Assembly: GCA_005116815.1 (NCBI GenBank)
Contig: SWDR01000031.1
Location: forward strand, 127,231-188,716
Origin: Nitrospira sp.
Lineage (GTDB): Bacteria > Nitrospirota > Nitrospiria > Nitrospirales > Nitrospiraceae
DNA: 61,486 bases
Direction of reading: 5' to 3'
Shown: in pieces, positions 19,770-29,283 of the stretch
Layout: every line of letters starts with the position of its first letter
Position numbering within the stretch: position 1 is the first letter of the stretch
Program-made: the position numbers and the translations under genes
Notes under the pieces: generated by a model
What the model was told of the DNA's origin: nothing
Database searches by the model: none
The model's input: only the letters and a program-made list of their open reading frames with translations

Positions 19770-20174
19770 CGGATACGAGGATGTGGTCCCAAGCGGGGGT
19801 GATCATTTCTCTGGGATTCGAGTCACCTCGAACCTCAAGCGACCTACCCGAAGACCTCGGCCGGGCCAGCCGGTCGCCGACTCTCCGAAGAAAGCCGACA
19901 GATGTCTTCCTATTTGGCCTTGCATCGGGCGACGCTTACCGTGCCAGTGATGTTACCACCACCGCGGTGGGCTCTTACCCCGCCGTTTCACCCTTACCTG
20001 ATCCGCAGCGACAAGATTTGCACCTCGTCGACTTGGCCATCGGCGGTTTGTTCTCTGTGGTGCTGGTGTCGGATCGCTCCGCCTGGGCGTTACCCAGCGC
20101 CCTGCCCATGAAGTCCGGACTTTCCTCTAAGAGCGTTGCCGCTCCAAGCGATCACCCGGTCTTCTCCCTCGCGC
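19770..20174 (-). ncRNA. rnpB: RNase P RNA, class A
   Basis: The catalytic RNA of RNase P, which matures tRNA 5' ends. On the minus strand the conserved core is clear: GAGGAAAGTCCGGACTTC with the P4 5' strand, GGGTAACGCCCAGG, ACAGAGAACAAACCGCCGAT, GGATCAGGTAAGGGTGAAA, GGTAAGAGCCCACCGC, GGCACGGTAAG and GCAAGGCCAAATAGG. A P3 hairpin (GAGCGGCAACGCTC), a P2 pairing (GGTGATC with GATCACC) and a possible P1 pairing (AGACCGG with CCGGTCT) are visible. The ends are estimated from the promoter and the P1 arms. The usual 3' core segment (ACAGAA-n-CCGGCTTAT) is not seen in its place, where the sequence reads CCACATCCTCGTAT. Confidence 0.9.
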
Positions 20175-20180
20175 GATCAG

Positions 20181-20209
20181 AGTATAGAAAGGGGACACCA
20201 GGGATGCAA
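20181..20209 (-). promoter_or_regulatory. Sigma70-type promoter of rnpB
   Basis: On the minus strand TTGCAT (20209-20204), a 17-base spacer and TATACT (20186-20181). Transcription would start near 20174, a few bases before the P1/P2 arm of the RNase P RNA. Confidence 0.7.
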
Positions 20210-20267
20210 GTCCGTACCCTCATGCTCCTGCCATCCGAAGGTAACATGTCCAGCCCGAACCACTGAA

Positions 20268-21131
20268 TTAGCGCAACGCCGGTAAAGACAACGCCGGCGC
20301 GGCCTGTTTCGATTGGAAAATCCCCATCGCTTCCGGCATCCACTGCTTCAGTTGATCGATTCTGGTCTCATTGCTCGGATGGGTCGACAGAAACTCTGAA
20401 GGGCCACCACCGCCAGACAACTGCGCCATTCGCTCCCAGAGGGACACGGACTCCCGTGGATCGTATCCCGCATCTGCCGCAAGAAGAATACCGATGTAGT
20501 CGGCTTCCGATTCATGCTTCCGACTGAACGGCAACAATACACCAACCTGCGCACCAGCACCAAGCGCTGCCATGGCGGCTTGAGACATCATCCCGCCGCC
20601 GCCAGCCGCTCCTGCCGCGGCCCCAGCCACCTGCAAGGCCGCATTCGTCAATTGCCCCTGGCTCATCCGTTCGGCCCCGTGACGGGCCAGCGCGTGCACG
20701 ACTTCATGTCCCATGACCGCTGCCAATCCAGCCTCAGTCCGTGCCACTGGGAAAATTCCCGTATACACCGCAATCTTGCCTCCGGGTAATGCGAAGGCAT
20801 TCATAGTTTTATCGTCCTTGATGACGATCACTTCCCACTGAAACTGCTGGGCCATTTCCGCGTATTTTGAACGTTTCGCCGCCTCAATAATTCGTGCAGC
20901 GACCCGCTTCACTGGCTCAATCTCTCGAGGATCTTGCGACTGTCGAAGCTTGGGATCGGTCTTCACCTGACTATAGGCCTGCGCGCCCATCTGCATTTCT
21001 TGTGGCACGGATGTCATGAGCAACTGTGACCGACCCGTATAGGGATTCGTCTCGCATCCGCTGAGCACCAGCAGTCCGAGCCCCGCCATCATCAACAATC
21101 TTCTGTGCAAGAAGGACGTCCATGCCTGCAT
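20268..21131 (-). CDS. M48-family zinc metalloprotease, lipoprotein
   Basis: A 287-aa exported protein with a lipobox (LGLLVLSGC, Cys at about residue 26), so likely anchored to a membrane facing the periplasm. The M48 catalytic motif HEVVHALARHG lies at about residue 144, with the third zinc ligand in the following EADYIGILLAADAGYDP segment. The gene resembles LoiP/BepA-like proteases for outer-membrane protein quality control, without a TPR part. The specific substrate is unknown. It lies upstream of rnpB, facing the same way, and divergent from rnhC. Confidence 0.9.
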   Translation of the reverse strand: MQAWTSFLHRRLLMMAGLGLLVLSGCETNPYTGRSQLLMTSVPQEMQMGAQAYSQVKTDPKLRQSQDPREIEPVKRVAARIIEAAKRSKYAEMAQQFQWEVIVIKDDKTMNAFALPGGKIAVYTGIFPVARTEAGLAAVMGHEVVHALARHGAERMSQGQLTNAALQVAGAAAGAAGGGGMMSQAAMAALGAGAQVGVLLPFSRKHESEADYIGILLAADAGYDPRESVSLWERMAQLSGGGGPSEFLSTHPSNETRIDQLKQWMPEAMGIFQSKQAAPALSLPALR

Positions 21132-21174
21132 CGCACTTCCTCCTGAAAATCACCCGCGTCTACGAGTGTGAAAA

Positions 21175-21903
21175 TTGACCGTCCCTGAAGGCTCTGTTAG
21201 ATTACCGCGCCGCAATGAAAATCTCTACTTGAGTGACTACCCTGTGTCCACGACAACAACTGCCACGATAGAGCGTATCGGTATCGATGAATCCGGCAAG
21301 GGAGACTATTTTGGCCCCCTCGTCATCGCCGCCGTCTTCGTCGACGCGACGACACAGGCCGAACTAGGCCTCATGAACGTTCGGGACAGCAAGAAAATCT
21401 CCGACGGACGTATTCTCGAAATGGCTCAGGACATCCGGATGATTTGCCCCCACAGCATTATCGCGATCGGCCCTCAACGATACAACGAACTCTATGCGAA
21501 GATCCGGAACTTGAATCGTCTGCTGGCCTGGGGCCATGCGAAAGCGCTGGAGACATTACTCGAAAAGGTTTCGTGCAGCCGCGCGATTGCAGACCAGTTT
21601 GGCGACGAGCGACTGATTTTGAATGCGCTACAAGAGAAAGGACGCACCATCATACTTGAGCAACGGCATAAAGCTGAGTCCGATCTGGCCGTGGCTGCGG
21701 CTTCGATCCTAGCCCGTGCCGAATTCCTGCTCCGCTTGAAACGGCTCTCGGACGAGATCGGAACCAACCTGCCGAAAGGCGCATCACCCGCCGTTGAGCT
21801 GGCCGGACGGATGATTGTGAAGAAACATGGGGAAGAGCGCTTAGGGTCGGTCGCGAAGCTGCACTTTAAAACGACTCAGGCGGTACTGGGAAGAACGGAC
21901 TAA
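21175..21903 (+). CDS. rnhC: Ribonuclease HIII (catalytic domain only)
   Basis: A 242-aa type 2 RNase H that cuts RNA in RNA/DNA hybrids. Its GIDESGKGDYFGPLV motif is characteristic of RNase HIII rather than HII. The remaining acidic active-site positions appear in NVRDSKKIS and AESDLAVAAAS. The N-terminal TBP-like substrate-binding domain of Bacillus-type RNase HIII is absent, since only about 35 residues precede the catalytic motif. The start is uncertain: the frame opens with TTG at 21175, and GTG at 21244 is an alternative. Neither has a strong ribosome site. Its stop overlaps the stop of the convergent zinc-ribbon gene by 4 bp. Confidence 0.85.
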   Translation: MTVPEGSVRLPRRNENLYLSDYPVSTTTTATIERIGIDESGKGDYFGPLVIAAVFVDATTQAELGLMNVRDSKKISDGRILEMAQDIRMICPHSIIAIGPQRYNELYAKIRNLNRLLAWGHAKALETLLEKVSCSRAIADQFGDERLILNALQEKGRTIILEQRHKAESDLAVAAASILARAEFLLRLKRLSDEIGTNLPKGASPAVELAGRMIVKKHGEERLGSVAKLHFKTTQAVLGRTD

Positions 21904-22676
21904 ACCGACTCACCGATCTCAAGGATGGAGCTCTTGTCGGGATCGGGCCCCGGATGTGCTACCACAGGAATTTGCCCATCCCAGTAGAGCATCCGTCGAC
22001 AATAGGGGCAGGTCTGAAGATCTTGCGAACGCTTCACTTCTGAAATCAGTTGCGGTGCAAGTTGCAATCGGCACCCGGAACAGGTCCCATCTTTAATCTC
22101 AGCGAGGGCCTGATCCTTCCCCGCCGTCTTAATCGACGTATACCGTCTCAGGAGCCCCTTCTCGACATGGGCGGAATGGGCTTGCTGTTGTCCTTCAAGA
22201 TCCGCTAGCTCAGCTGCGATTTTTTTCTCTAATTCGTCAGAAATCTTTTTCTCTTGGGTAAAGACCTTCTCGACGACGGCCAGCTTCTCTTGCGCTTCTT
22301 TAGCGGTCTGCTGCAGCTGCTCGATTTTCTCCATGCAAAGCAGAATCTTTTCTTCGAAGTCGCCTTTCTTCTTGTTGGCCACCTCGATCTCAAACAGATG
22401 AGCCTGATATTCCTTGTTGGATTTCAGCTCAGACAGCCGCGATTTCATCTTTTCAGTATGGGCTTCGTGAACCTCAAGGTCCTTTTCATGCGACCGCCGC
22501 TCTTTGACAACGGTTTCTAGCGCCGCATTGGTCTCCTGGAGAAGCTGCTTGGCCTCACGAAGCGGAGTCTCAACCGCGTTCAGTCGTTCGGGAATCTTTC
22601 GACGTTGATTATTGATCTCCATGATTCGGAGATCCAACTTTTGCAGCGCGATCAGGGGGGAAAGGTTATGGTTCAA
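21900..22676 (-). CDS. Coiled-coil protein with C4 zinc ribbon (DUF164/CdsZ-like)
   Basis: A 258-aa protein with a long N-terminal antiparallel coiled coil (about residues 15-180, rich in Glu, Lys and Leu) followed by a zinc ribbon. The four cysteines are in CSGCRL and CPYCRR (about residues 198-226). This architecture matches the widespread zf-RING_7/CdsZ family, thought to act in RNA or protein transactions. The exact role here is unknown. It lies 61 bp downstream of tRNA-Ile2 and is probably transcribed with it. Confidence 0.88.
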   Translation of the reverse strand: MNHNLSPLIALQKLDLRIMEINNQRRKIPERLNAVETPLREAKQLLQETNAALETVVKERRSHEKDLEVHEAHTEKMKSRLSELKSNKEYQAHLFEIEVANKKKGDFEEKILLCMEKIEQLQQTAKEAQEKLAVVEKVFTQEKKISDELEKKIAAELADLEGQQQAHSAHVEKGLLRRYTSIKTAGKDQALAEIKDGTCSGCRLQLAPQLISEVKRSQDLQTCPYCRRMLYWDGQIPVVAHPGPDPDKSSILEIGESV

Positions 22677-22737
22677 CGCACTCCTCTAACTGTTGTTCTG
22701 CACAACGGTCTCAATCTATTGAGTTCTCTGCCCCTGC

Positions 22738-22814
22738 TGGTGGGCCCACTAGGACTTGAACCTAGGACCAGCTGATTATGAGTCAGCCGCTCTAACCACC
22801 TGAGCTATGGGCCC
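22738..22814 (-). tRNA. tRNA-Ile2 (CAU anticodon, lysidine type)
   Basis: A full cloverleaf with encoded CCA. The acceptor GGGCCCA pairs with TGGGCCC, the D-loop is AGCTCAGGTGGTTAGAGC, and the anticodon stem-loop is GCTGACTCATAATCAGC with anticodon CAT (22780-22778). The T-arm is CCTAGGTTCAAGTCCTAGT. CAT anticodons occur in Met and Ile2 tRNAs. The GGGCCC acceptor and GACTCATAATC loop context resemble Ile2, whose C34 is changed to lysidine by TilS. Elongator Met is the less likely alternative. Confidence 0.88.
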
Positions 22815-22863
22815 GATCAGGCGGATGACTCTGTCGCGCCTGCCCCGCAGACAACAACGGGTG

Positions 22864-22892
22864 ATTCTAGGCTGCACAAGGAGCGGAGTCAA
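22864..22892 (-). promoter_or_regulatory. Sigma70-type promoter of tRNA-Ile2
   Basis: On the minus strand TTGACT (22892-22887), a 17-base spacer and TAGAAT (22869-22864), each matching 5 of 6 consensus bases. It lies about 50 bp upstream of the tRNA 5' end and could also drive the zinc-ribbon gene. Confidence 0.65.
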
Positions 22893-22916
22893 ATCACCAG
22901 GACGCCCCATATGGCA

Positions 22917-24761
22917 TCAGAGTGTTTCCACGAAACTGCGCAGCTTCTTGCTCCGACTTGGATGGCGCAGCTTACGCAAGGCCTTGGCCTCGATCTGCCG
23001 GATACGTTCGCGGGTGACTTCGAAATCCTGACCAACCTCTTCGAGGGTATGGTCGGTGGCTTCGCCGATGCCGAACCGCTTCCGCAAGACCTTCTCCTCA
23101 CGAGGCGTGAGGGTCTCTAGCGCACTATTGATCTGGCGCTGGAGGTCATATCGGATCGCCGCCTCCAGAGGAGATACGGCCTTCTTGTCCTCGATAAAGT
23201 CGCCCAAATGGCTGTCCTCTTCCTCTCCGATCGGGGTCTCCAGCGAAATCGGCTCACGCGCAATCTTCAAAATCTTCCTGACTTTGTCCAGGGGCAAATC
23301 CATGCGGTCGGCAATTTCCTCAGGCGTCGGTTCACGACCGAGCTTCTGGACCAGATGGCGAGAGGTCCGAATCAACTTATTGATCGTCTCGATCATATGC
23401 ACGGGGATACGGATCGTCCTGGCTTGATCGGCGATCGCACGAGTAATCGCCTGGCGGATCCACCATGTCGCATAGGTGCTGAACTTGTATCCGCGTTTGT
23501 ACTCGAATTTATCGACCGCCTTCATCAGGCCGATATTGCCTTCCTGGATCAAGTCGAGGAACTGGAGACCGCGGTTCGTATACTTCTTGGCGATGCTGAC
23601 CACGAGACGAAGATTCGCCTCCACCAGCTCGGCTTTCCCGCGTTTAACCTTTTCCTCCGCCACGTCCAGATGCTTCACTGCATCTTTAATCTCTTCCGCG
23701 GACACGAGGGCTTCTTCGGTCTCGAGCGTTCGAATCCGGCCCTTCGCAGCCTGATAGACATTTTTAATATCCTCAAGCGCTTCCTCGGTACAGCTCGTCT
23801 TGCGTTTGACCGCGAGAAAATCTTTCCGGTCACGGCAAAGCTTTTTCAGGGCCTCCGCTCCGGCCTCGCCGCTGATCCCAAGCCGGCGCTGGCAACTGAC
23901 GATCTCACGCTCCGCTGTACGAATCTGAATCGCCAACTCCCGCACACGCTGCACCATCCGATCCTTCAACACCCCGTGCAGGTTGACGGACTCCATCTTC
24001 TCCACGACCTGATCGCGAATCGTATCGATCTGTTTCTTGATCTTCTTCTGTTTCGCAGGATCGCTGTTGGCCGTCCGTGCCACTTCATAGAGACTCTTCA
24101 GCGAGGTCGAAATTTTCCGGACGGAGTTCAGTCCTTCGAGGGTCTTGACTCGAAGCTCTTCGTAGTCCCGCTGGATTTGTTCTTCCTCGATTTCTTCCTC
24201 GGTCTCGACGATCGGGACGATCTCGCGCACATCGATCGTCCCGTTCTTCAGCTGATCGCGCAGCGCGAGAACGAACTCGATCGTCATCGGCATCCCATAG
24301 ATGACCGACGCGATATTGTTCTTCCCCTCTTCGATGCGTTTGGCGATCTCGATTTCTCCCTCACGGCTCAAGAGCGCCACACTGCCCATCTCTTTGAGAT
24401 AGAGCCGAACCGGATCGTCTGTCCGGCTGAGTGCGCCGGGAGTTAAATCGATTTCCTTCTCGTCCTTCTCATCCTTTTCTTCCTTTTCGTTCTCATCCCC
24501 GGCACCGGATCCGGAGTCGGCCCCCTCGGCGTCATCGCTCAACTCCTCGGCATCCCGGGCCTTTTTAATCCGCTCACCCTCAGGCGCATCGACGATCTCG
24601 ATATCCATTTCGCCGAACATCGTCATGATGCTGCCGAATTGCTCGGAAGACACCACTTCTGCAGGCAACGTGCTATTCAACTCGTCGTAGGTCAAAAAGC
24701 CTTTCTCTTTTCCAATCGCGATGAGCTTTTTTACTTCGCCGAGCAACTCTTGTTTCGCCAT
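22917..24761 (-). CDS. rpoD: Primary sigma factor RpoD
   Basis: A 614-aa group 1 sigma-70. It has region 1.1 at the N-terminus, an acidic linker (about residues 70-105, Glu/Asp/Lys-rich), region 1.2 ([21 protein letters not shown], split here as [11 protein letters not shown]), a large non-conserved region between 1.2 and 2.1, region 2 ([38 protein letters not shown]) and region 4.2 ([20 protein letters not shown]). It directs RNA polymerase to housekeeping promoters such as those listed here. It lies 2 bp downstream of dnaG, a common pairing. Confidence 0.98.
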   Translation of the reverse strand: MAKQELLGEVKKLIAIGKEKGFLTYDELNSTLPAEVVSSEQFGSIMTMFGEMDIEIVDAPEGERIKKARDAEELSDDAEGADSGSGAGDENEKEEKDEKDEKEIDLTPGALSRTDDPVRLYLKEMGSVALLSREGEIEIAKRIEEGKNNIASVIYGMPMTIEFVLALRDQLKNGTIDVREIVPIVETEEEIEEEQIQRDYEELRVKTLEGLNSVRKISTSLKSLYEVARTANSDPAKQKKIKKQIDTIRDQVVEKMESVNLHGVLKDRMVQRVRELAIQIRTAEREIVSCQRRLGISGEAGAEALKKLCRDRKDFLAVKRKTSCTEEALEDIKNVYQAAKGRIRTLETEEALVSAEEIKDAVKHLDVAEEKVKRGKAELVEANLRLVVSIAKKYTNRGLQFLDLIQEGNIGLMKAVDKFEYKRGYKFSTYATWWIRQAITRAIADQARTIRIPVHMIETINKLIRTSRHLVQKLGREPTPEEIADRMDLPLDKVRKILKIAREPISLETPIGEEEDSHLGDFIEDKKAVSPLEAAIRYDLQRQINSALETLTPREEKVLRKRFGIGEATDHTLEEVGQDFEVTRERIRQIEAKALRKLRHPSRSKKLRSFVETL

Positions 24762-24763
24762 GA

Positions 24764-26611
24764 CTACTCCTTCACTAAGGACAATATCCCGGTTGCAGGC
24801 CGATTGGCCTTTTGCATGCTCAATTCATTCACTTGTGCATTCAGTATCCGCGCATCCTCCCCACGGCCCTCCCGTTCGGCGGCTTTGAGTCGCGCAGTCA
24901 AATCTCGAAATGCGGCCTCGGCCCGCTTCCGCTCCAAGGTCTCTAAGCAGCCCGAAACGTGGGCAGGCACATCGTCAAAATGGTCTTCCCGCACGGACAA
25001 CTCGGTCGCCAGCGACCCGCAATCCGGATGATCCGCCACGGCATCGAGCAGCAACCTGAGCCCAACTCGACCATCCCGATCGAGATGCATCAAGGCCGCC
25101 TCGACGAGGATCCGACAGGCCGGAACCGAAAAGGCCTCGGGCCGCAGCCGTTGCACATCGGCAGCGGTCAAATGCCCGTGCAATAACAAATACACCAGAT
25201 CCCGCTCTTCGTTCGCGCCCTTGAACATCGCCGGGGAGGGACTGGCCGATTGAGCCGTCGCCGGTCGGCGACCCTCCGACTGCACCAGCGCTGGATACCG
25301 CTCGATCAATCGTTGCTGGCTAATCCCCAGTCGCTCGGCCACCACACGAATCCGTTCCTCTCGTTCGATCGGGTGCTCACTCTTTTGCAGAATCCGCAGC
25401 ACATCGTCCACGCTACGGATTCGCCCTTCGATCGTACTGGAATCGGTCGTACTCAAACTATGCTCGAGCGCAAAATCAAGGAGGCTCGGAGACTGCTCTT
25501 CCAGCCGTGCAAACGCCTCCGGCCCTTCCTTCCGCACATAGGTATCGGGGTCCTCGCCTGCCGGCAGCGAGACAACTTTCACGCCAAGTCCGCTATTCAC
25601 GAACAGATCGAGCCCCCGCAATGCAGCACGAACCCCGGCCTGATCCGGATCGAACAACAGGACGACCTTCGAAGCGAACCGCCTGAGTACCTGAATGTGC
25701 TCCGCCGTCAGTGCGGTTCCCAGCGTCGCCACCGTATGGGTCAATCCGGCTTGATGAAGGGCGACCGCATCAAAGTACCCTTCCACGACGATCACCGTCT
25801 TCAGCCTGGCTACGGCTTCACGCGCAAGGTCTAGCGCGTAGAGTGTCTGCCCCTTCTTGAATAAGGGAGTATCCGGAGAGTTCAGGTATTTCGGGGTCCC
25901 CTCGCCAAGAATGCGGCCACCAAAACCGACAACCCGCTTGCGCAGATCCGTAATGGGGAACATCACACGGGCGCGAAACCGGTCATAGGACCCGGACGCC
26001 TGCTCTCTCGCCACCGTCAATCCCGCAGCGGCTAAATCACTCTGCGCAAAACCCTGTTGACTCAGCGCCTTGATGAGCCCGTCCCACTCAGCCGGCGCAT
26101 AACCAATTTCGAACCGCTCGATTGTCCCTGCCTGAATGCCTCGACTCGCCAGATAATCCCGCGCCGTCGCGCCAGCCGACCCATCCCGTAAATTCTGCTG
26201 AAACCACGCCGTCACTGCCCGGTTTAGTGGCTCAAGACGGCTCATCTGTGCGGCCTGAGGCCCGGCATTCGGCCCGCTCTCGGGCACGACAACTCCACAC
26301 TTCTGCCCAAGGTCACGAACCGTCTCGGGAAAATTCGCGCCGGTGATCCGCATCAAAAACGCAAACACGTTGCCGCCGGCACCACAACCGAAACAATGAA
26401 AAATCTGGCGAGACGGGCTCACCGTAAAGGAAGGCGATTTTTCCTGATGGAAGGGACAGAGACCTTTCAGGTTCTGGCCGGCCCGGGTCAAACTCACGTG
26501 ATGGCCAACCACCTCCGCGATATCGACCCGATCTCTGACTTGATTGATCACGTCTTCAGAAATCAGACCTCGGCCCACGGGAGTCGCAGCTCCTATTCCC
26601 CCACCTGGCAC
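24764..26611 (-). CDS. dnaG: DNA primase
   Basis: A 615-aa primase that makes RNA primers at the replication fork. It has a CHC2 zinc finger (C52, H55, C73, C76 in [10 protein letters not shown] and [11 protein letters not shown]), a TOPRIM domain with [15 protein letters not shown] and LLFDPDQAG (about residues 255-325), and a C-terminal helicase-binding part. The listed start is a GTG without a ribosome site. A second GTG at codon 12, shortly after AGGAG, is a plausible alternative and would remove the odd [11 protein letters not shown] leader. It is coupled to rpoD downstream. Confidence 0.96.
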   Translation of the reverse strand: MPGGGIGAATPVGRGLISEDVINQVRDRVDIAEVVGHHVSLTRAGQNLKGLCPFHQEKSPSFTVSPSRQIFHCFGCGAGGNVFAFLMRITGANFPETVRDLGQKCGVVVPESGPNAGPQAAQMSRLEPLNRAVTAWFQQNLRDGSAGATARDYLASRGIQAGTIERFEIGYAPAEWDGLIKALSQQGFAQSDLAAAGLTVAREQASGSYDRFRARVMFPITDLRKRVVGFGGRILGEGTPKYLNSPDTPLFKKGQTLYALDLAREAVARLKTVIVVEGYFDAVALHQAGLTHTVATLGTALTAEHIQVLRRFASKVVLLFDPDQAGVRAALRGLDLFVNSGLGVKVVSLPAGEDPDTYVRKEGPEAFARLEEQSPSLLDFALEHSLSTTDSSTIEGRIRSVDDVLRILQKSEHPIEREERIRVVAERLGISQQRLIERYPALVQSEGRRPATAQSASPSPAMFKGANEERDLVYLLLHGHLTAADVQRLRPEAFSVPACRILVEAALMHLDRDGRVGLRLLLDAVADHPDCGSLATELSVREDHFDDVPAHVSGCLETLERKRAEAAFRDLTARLKAAEREGRGEDARILNAQVNELSMQKANRPATGILSLVKE

Positions 26612-26699
26612 CGGTGAGGAAGGTAAACGTAAGTGGTCGTAAAATAGACCGTTCAGGGTAGCAGACGGGAAAGAAATCTGTCAACGTGGTGAAAACAGG

Positions 26700-27044
26700 C
26701 TAGCCGGGAGGCCAGGCAAGATGGCGCCCGCCTAACACATGAAGATGCAGATGAAATACACTCTGTCCGCCATGCGCACCGGTATTAACAACCAGGCGGT
26801 ACCCAGACTCGGTAATCCCCTTCAGTTTCGCGATCTTGTTACCGGCCAGCATCAAGCGCCCGAGCAGCTCGACATCTGAGTCTTGCAGTTCAGCAATCGA
26901 GGTCACGTGTTTTCTGGGAATGACGAGTGTATGCGTCGGCGCCTGGGGATTGATATCGTCGAACGCAACCACGAGATCATCCTCATACACGAGCGCGGCA
27001 GGAATGGTTCTCGCCACGATTTTACAAAAGAGGCACTCGTTCAT
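26700..27044 (-). CDS. HIT-family hydrolase (HinT-like)
   Basis: A 114-aa histidine-triad protein with the FCKIV N-terminus, VVAFDDINPQAPTHTLVIPRKH, and the triad VFHLHLHVLGGR near residue 100. HinT enzymes hydrolyse nucleoside phosphoramidates. It overlaps the end of hisIE by 4 bp and closes the hisH-hisA-hisF-hisIE unit, an arrangement often seen with hisIE. Confidence 0.94.
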   Translation of the reverse strand: MNECLFCKIVARTIPAALVYEDDLVVAFDDINPQAPTHTLVIPRKHVTSIAELQDSDVELLGRLMLAGNKIAKLKGITESGYRLVVNTGAHGGQSVFHLHLHVLGGRHLAWPPG

Positions 27045-27694
27045 GAGGTGGTCTCTTTCCTCAAGCCAGATTTCCCAAACCGAGTCGCCAACTCTTGATA
27101 GATTTCCTGCGGCGTGATGCCATGGTGCCCCAAGGCTACTAACGTATGGAATAACAGATCCGCCGTTTCGTAAACAATCTCGGCCTTCTTCCCACCCTTG
27201 CCGGCAATCGCCACCTCCCCTGCTTCCTCGACGACTTTCTTCAAGATACGATCGACTCCGCCTTGCAGCAGTTTGGAAGTATACGATTCGCTTGAGGGTT
27301 GCTGCTTCCGCTCTTGGATCATCTGGTAGAGGCGCTCAAGAATCCCCCCCCAGGACTCCGACGTTTTCGTATCAGGAGAATCCAGACGGGAAAAGAAGCA
27401 GGCACGCTCACCCGTATGGCAGGTCGGACCGACTGGCTCGACCTTCACGAGCAGGGCATCGCCGTCACAATCGAAGAACAAATCCTTGAGCTGCAGCTTA
27501 TGCCCCGAAGTCTCACCCTTCTCCCATAATGCCTTACGCGACCGACTCCAGAAATGCACCGACTTCGTGTCGAGGGTCTTTTGCAGCGCCTCCCGGTTCA
27601 TATAGGCCACCATCAGGACCGTGCCATCCCGCCAATCCTGCACGACTGCTGGTATCAGCCCCTGCGCATCAAATTTTAATTGCCCTACATCCAT
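27041..27694 (-). CDS. hisI: Bifunctional phosphoribosyl-AMP cyclohydrolase / phosphoribosyl-ATP diphosphatase
   Basis: A 217-aa HisIE fusion catalysing histidine steps 2 and 3. The N-terminal cyclohydrolase shows DWRDGTVLMVAYMN, FDCDGDALLVKVE and the zinc cysteines of GPTCHTGERACFF. The C-terminal MazG-like diphosphatase shows KKVVEEAGEVAIA and YETADLLFHTLVAL. It abuts hisF by 1 bp and overlaps the HIT gene by 4 bp. Confidence 0.97.
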   Translation of the reverse strand: MDVGQLKFDAQGLIPAVVQDWRDGTVLMVAYMNREALQKTLDTKSVHFWSRSRKALWEKGETSGHKLQLKDLFFDCDGDALLVKVEPVGPTCHTGERACFFSRLDSPDTKTSESWGGILERLYQMIQERKQQPSSESYTSKLLQGGVDRILKKVVEEAGEVAIAGKGGKKAEIVYETADLLFHTLVALGHHGITPQEIYQELATRFGKSGLRKETTS

Positions 27695-28455
27695 TATCGA
27701 ACCGCGACTCCCTTCTGACGAAGATAGGCTTTCGCTTCCGGAATCGTGTGAGTCCGGAAATGGAAAATCGACGCAGCCAGGACCGCATCTGCCTTGCCTC
27801 TGACGAATCCATCATAGAGGTGGTCCAAATTCCCTACACCGCCCGACGCAATCACCGGAATCGAGACGGCCTCCGATACTGCGGACGTCAGCGCGAGATC
27901 ATATCCCTGCTGTTGCCCATCTTGATCCATACTCGTGAGTAAGATCTCACCGGCCCCATACCGGGCCATCCTCTTCGCCCATTCAACGACATCGAGGCCG
28001 GTCGACTTACGACCGCCATGGGTGAAGACTTCCCATCCTGCTGACGGCGCGGCACGATGCTTGGCATCGATCGCCACAACAATACATTGTGTCCCGAATC
28101 GCTCCGCCGCTTCCTTCACAAATTCTGGCCGCTGAACCGCCGCCGTATTGATGCTCACCTTGTCCGCGCCAGCATTCAACAGGGCCCGGATATCCTCAAG
28201 CGTTCGCACGCCTCCGCCAACGGTCAACGGCATAAACACATGCGCCGCTGTCCGTTCGACCACATCGATGATCGTTTTGCGATTCTCATGGGAGGCCGTG
28301 ATATCCAGGAAGCAGAGTTCGTCGGCGCCTTCGCGATCGTAGGCCGTGGCCACTTCGACCGGATCTCCCGCATCGCGCAAATTCACAAAGCTCACGCCTT
28401 TGACGACGCGGCCGTCTTTGACATCGAGACAGGGGATAATCCGTTTGGTCAACAT
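27694..28455 (-). CDS. hisF: Imidazole glycerol phosphate synthase cyclase subunit
   Basis: A 253-aa (beta/alpha)8 barrel that takes ammonia from HisH and closes the imidazole ring. Catalytic Asp residues appear in [15 protein letters not shown] (Asp11 region) and [14 protein letters not shown] (Asp130 region). Phosphate-binding [10 protein letters not shown] and [11 protein letters not shown] are present. The length is typical. It is separated from hisA by 81 bp that hold a C-rich repeated motif. Confidence 0.97.
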   Translation of the reverse strand: MLTKRIIPCLDVKDGRVVKGVSFVNLRDAGDPVEVATAYDREGADELCFLDITASHENRKTIIDVVERTAAHVFMPLTVGGGVRTLEDIRALLNAGADKVSINTAAVQRPEFVKEAAERFGTQCIVVAIDAKHRAAPSAGWEVFTHGGRKSTGLDVVEWAKRMARYGAGEILLTSMDQDGQQQGYDLALTSAVSEAVSIPVIASGGVGNLDHLYDGFVRGKADAVLAASIFHFRTHTIPEAKAYLRQKGVAVR

Positions 28456-28536
28456 CTTTGCTCGCTCATGGCCAGAAGCACGAGACTAACGGCAACAGCA
28501 TGGATGAGGTCACCTCTCTCTCCACACGCCACTCGC

Positions 28537-29265
28537 CTATCGCCCCTCGCCTATCGCGGCTACAGCCGCGGCGTAATCTAACTTGCCATCGTAGAGAGCT
28601 TTCCCGACAATCGCCCCCTCAATCCGTGGACCAAGCGCCTGTACGGCTCGCACGTCTTCAATGCGAGAAATCCCCCCGGATGCAATGACGGGGAAGGAGG
28701 ACAACTCCACCACTTCCCGCAATGCCACCAGATTCGGTCCACCCAACATACCATCGCGGGCAATGTCCGTATAAATCACCGCCCCCAGGGCATGACCGGC
28801 CAACTCCTTGAGCAAATCGGTCGCCTTCGTCTCCGATACCGATGTCCAGCCCTTGACGGCCACCTTCCCGTCCCGCGCATCCAGGCCCAAGAGAATCTGG
28901 TGAGGAAATTCACGACAGGCCTGCGCTAAGAATGACCGATCAGTCAATGCCGCAGTGCCGAGCACCACCCTGCTCACACCGGCGCCGAGATAGCGCCGCA
29001 CGGTGTCAATCGACCGGATCCCTCCCCCAACCTGCACCTTCACGCTCACGGTGCGAATGATCGCCTCGATCTGAGACAAATTACGAGGCTCACCCTCCAC
29101 CGCTCCGTTCAAATCCACCACATGAATCAGCGTCGCACCGCCTTGCTGCCATTGCCTCGCCACTGCCGGCACGTCGTCTGAATACACCGTTTCAGCCGCC
29201 ATATCGCCCTGACGCAGCCGCACGCAACGGCCATCTTTTAAATCAATTGCTGGAATAACGAGCAT
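28537..29265 (-). CDS. hisA: Phosphoribosylformimino-5-aminoimidazole carboxamide ribotide isomerase
   Basis: A 242-aa (beta/alpha)8 isomerase of histidine synthesis. The catalytic Asp pair is in VIPAIDLKDGRCVRLRQG and IYTDIARDGML, and the phosphate sites are in QVGGGIRSIDTV and IASGGISRIEDV. It sits 18 bp downstream of the lipoprotein gene and upstream of hisF in hisH-(lipoprotein)-hisA-hisF order. Confidence 0.97.
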   Translation of the reverse strand: MLVIPAIDLKDGRCVRLRQGDMAAETVYSDDVPAVARQWQQGGATLIHVVDLNGAVEGEPRNLSQIEAIIRTVSVKVQVGGGIRSIDTVRRYLGAGVSRVVLGTAALTDRSFLAQACREFPHQILLGLDARDGKVAVKGWTSVSETKATDLLKELAGHALGAVIYTDIARDGMLGGPNLVALREVVELSSFPVIASGGISRIEDVRAVQALGPRIEGAIVGKALYDGKLDYAAAVAAIGEGR

Positions 29266-29283
29266 ACAAAAAACCGTCCCCTG

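Noticed and set aside
19748-20266. 172-codon plus-strand frame over rnpB
   Set aside because: It is antisense to the conserved RNase P RNA and shows no protein family features.
22738-22814. Elongator tRNA-Met as identity of the CAU tRNA
   Set aside because: The acceptor stem and anticodon-arm context resemble Ile2 more; it is kept as an alternative in the feature entry.
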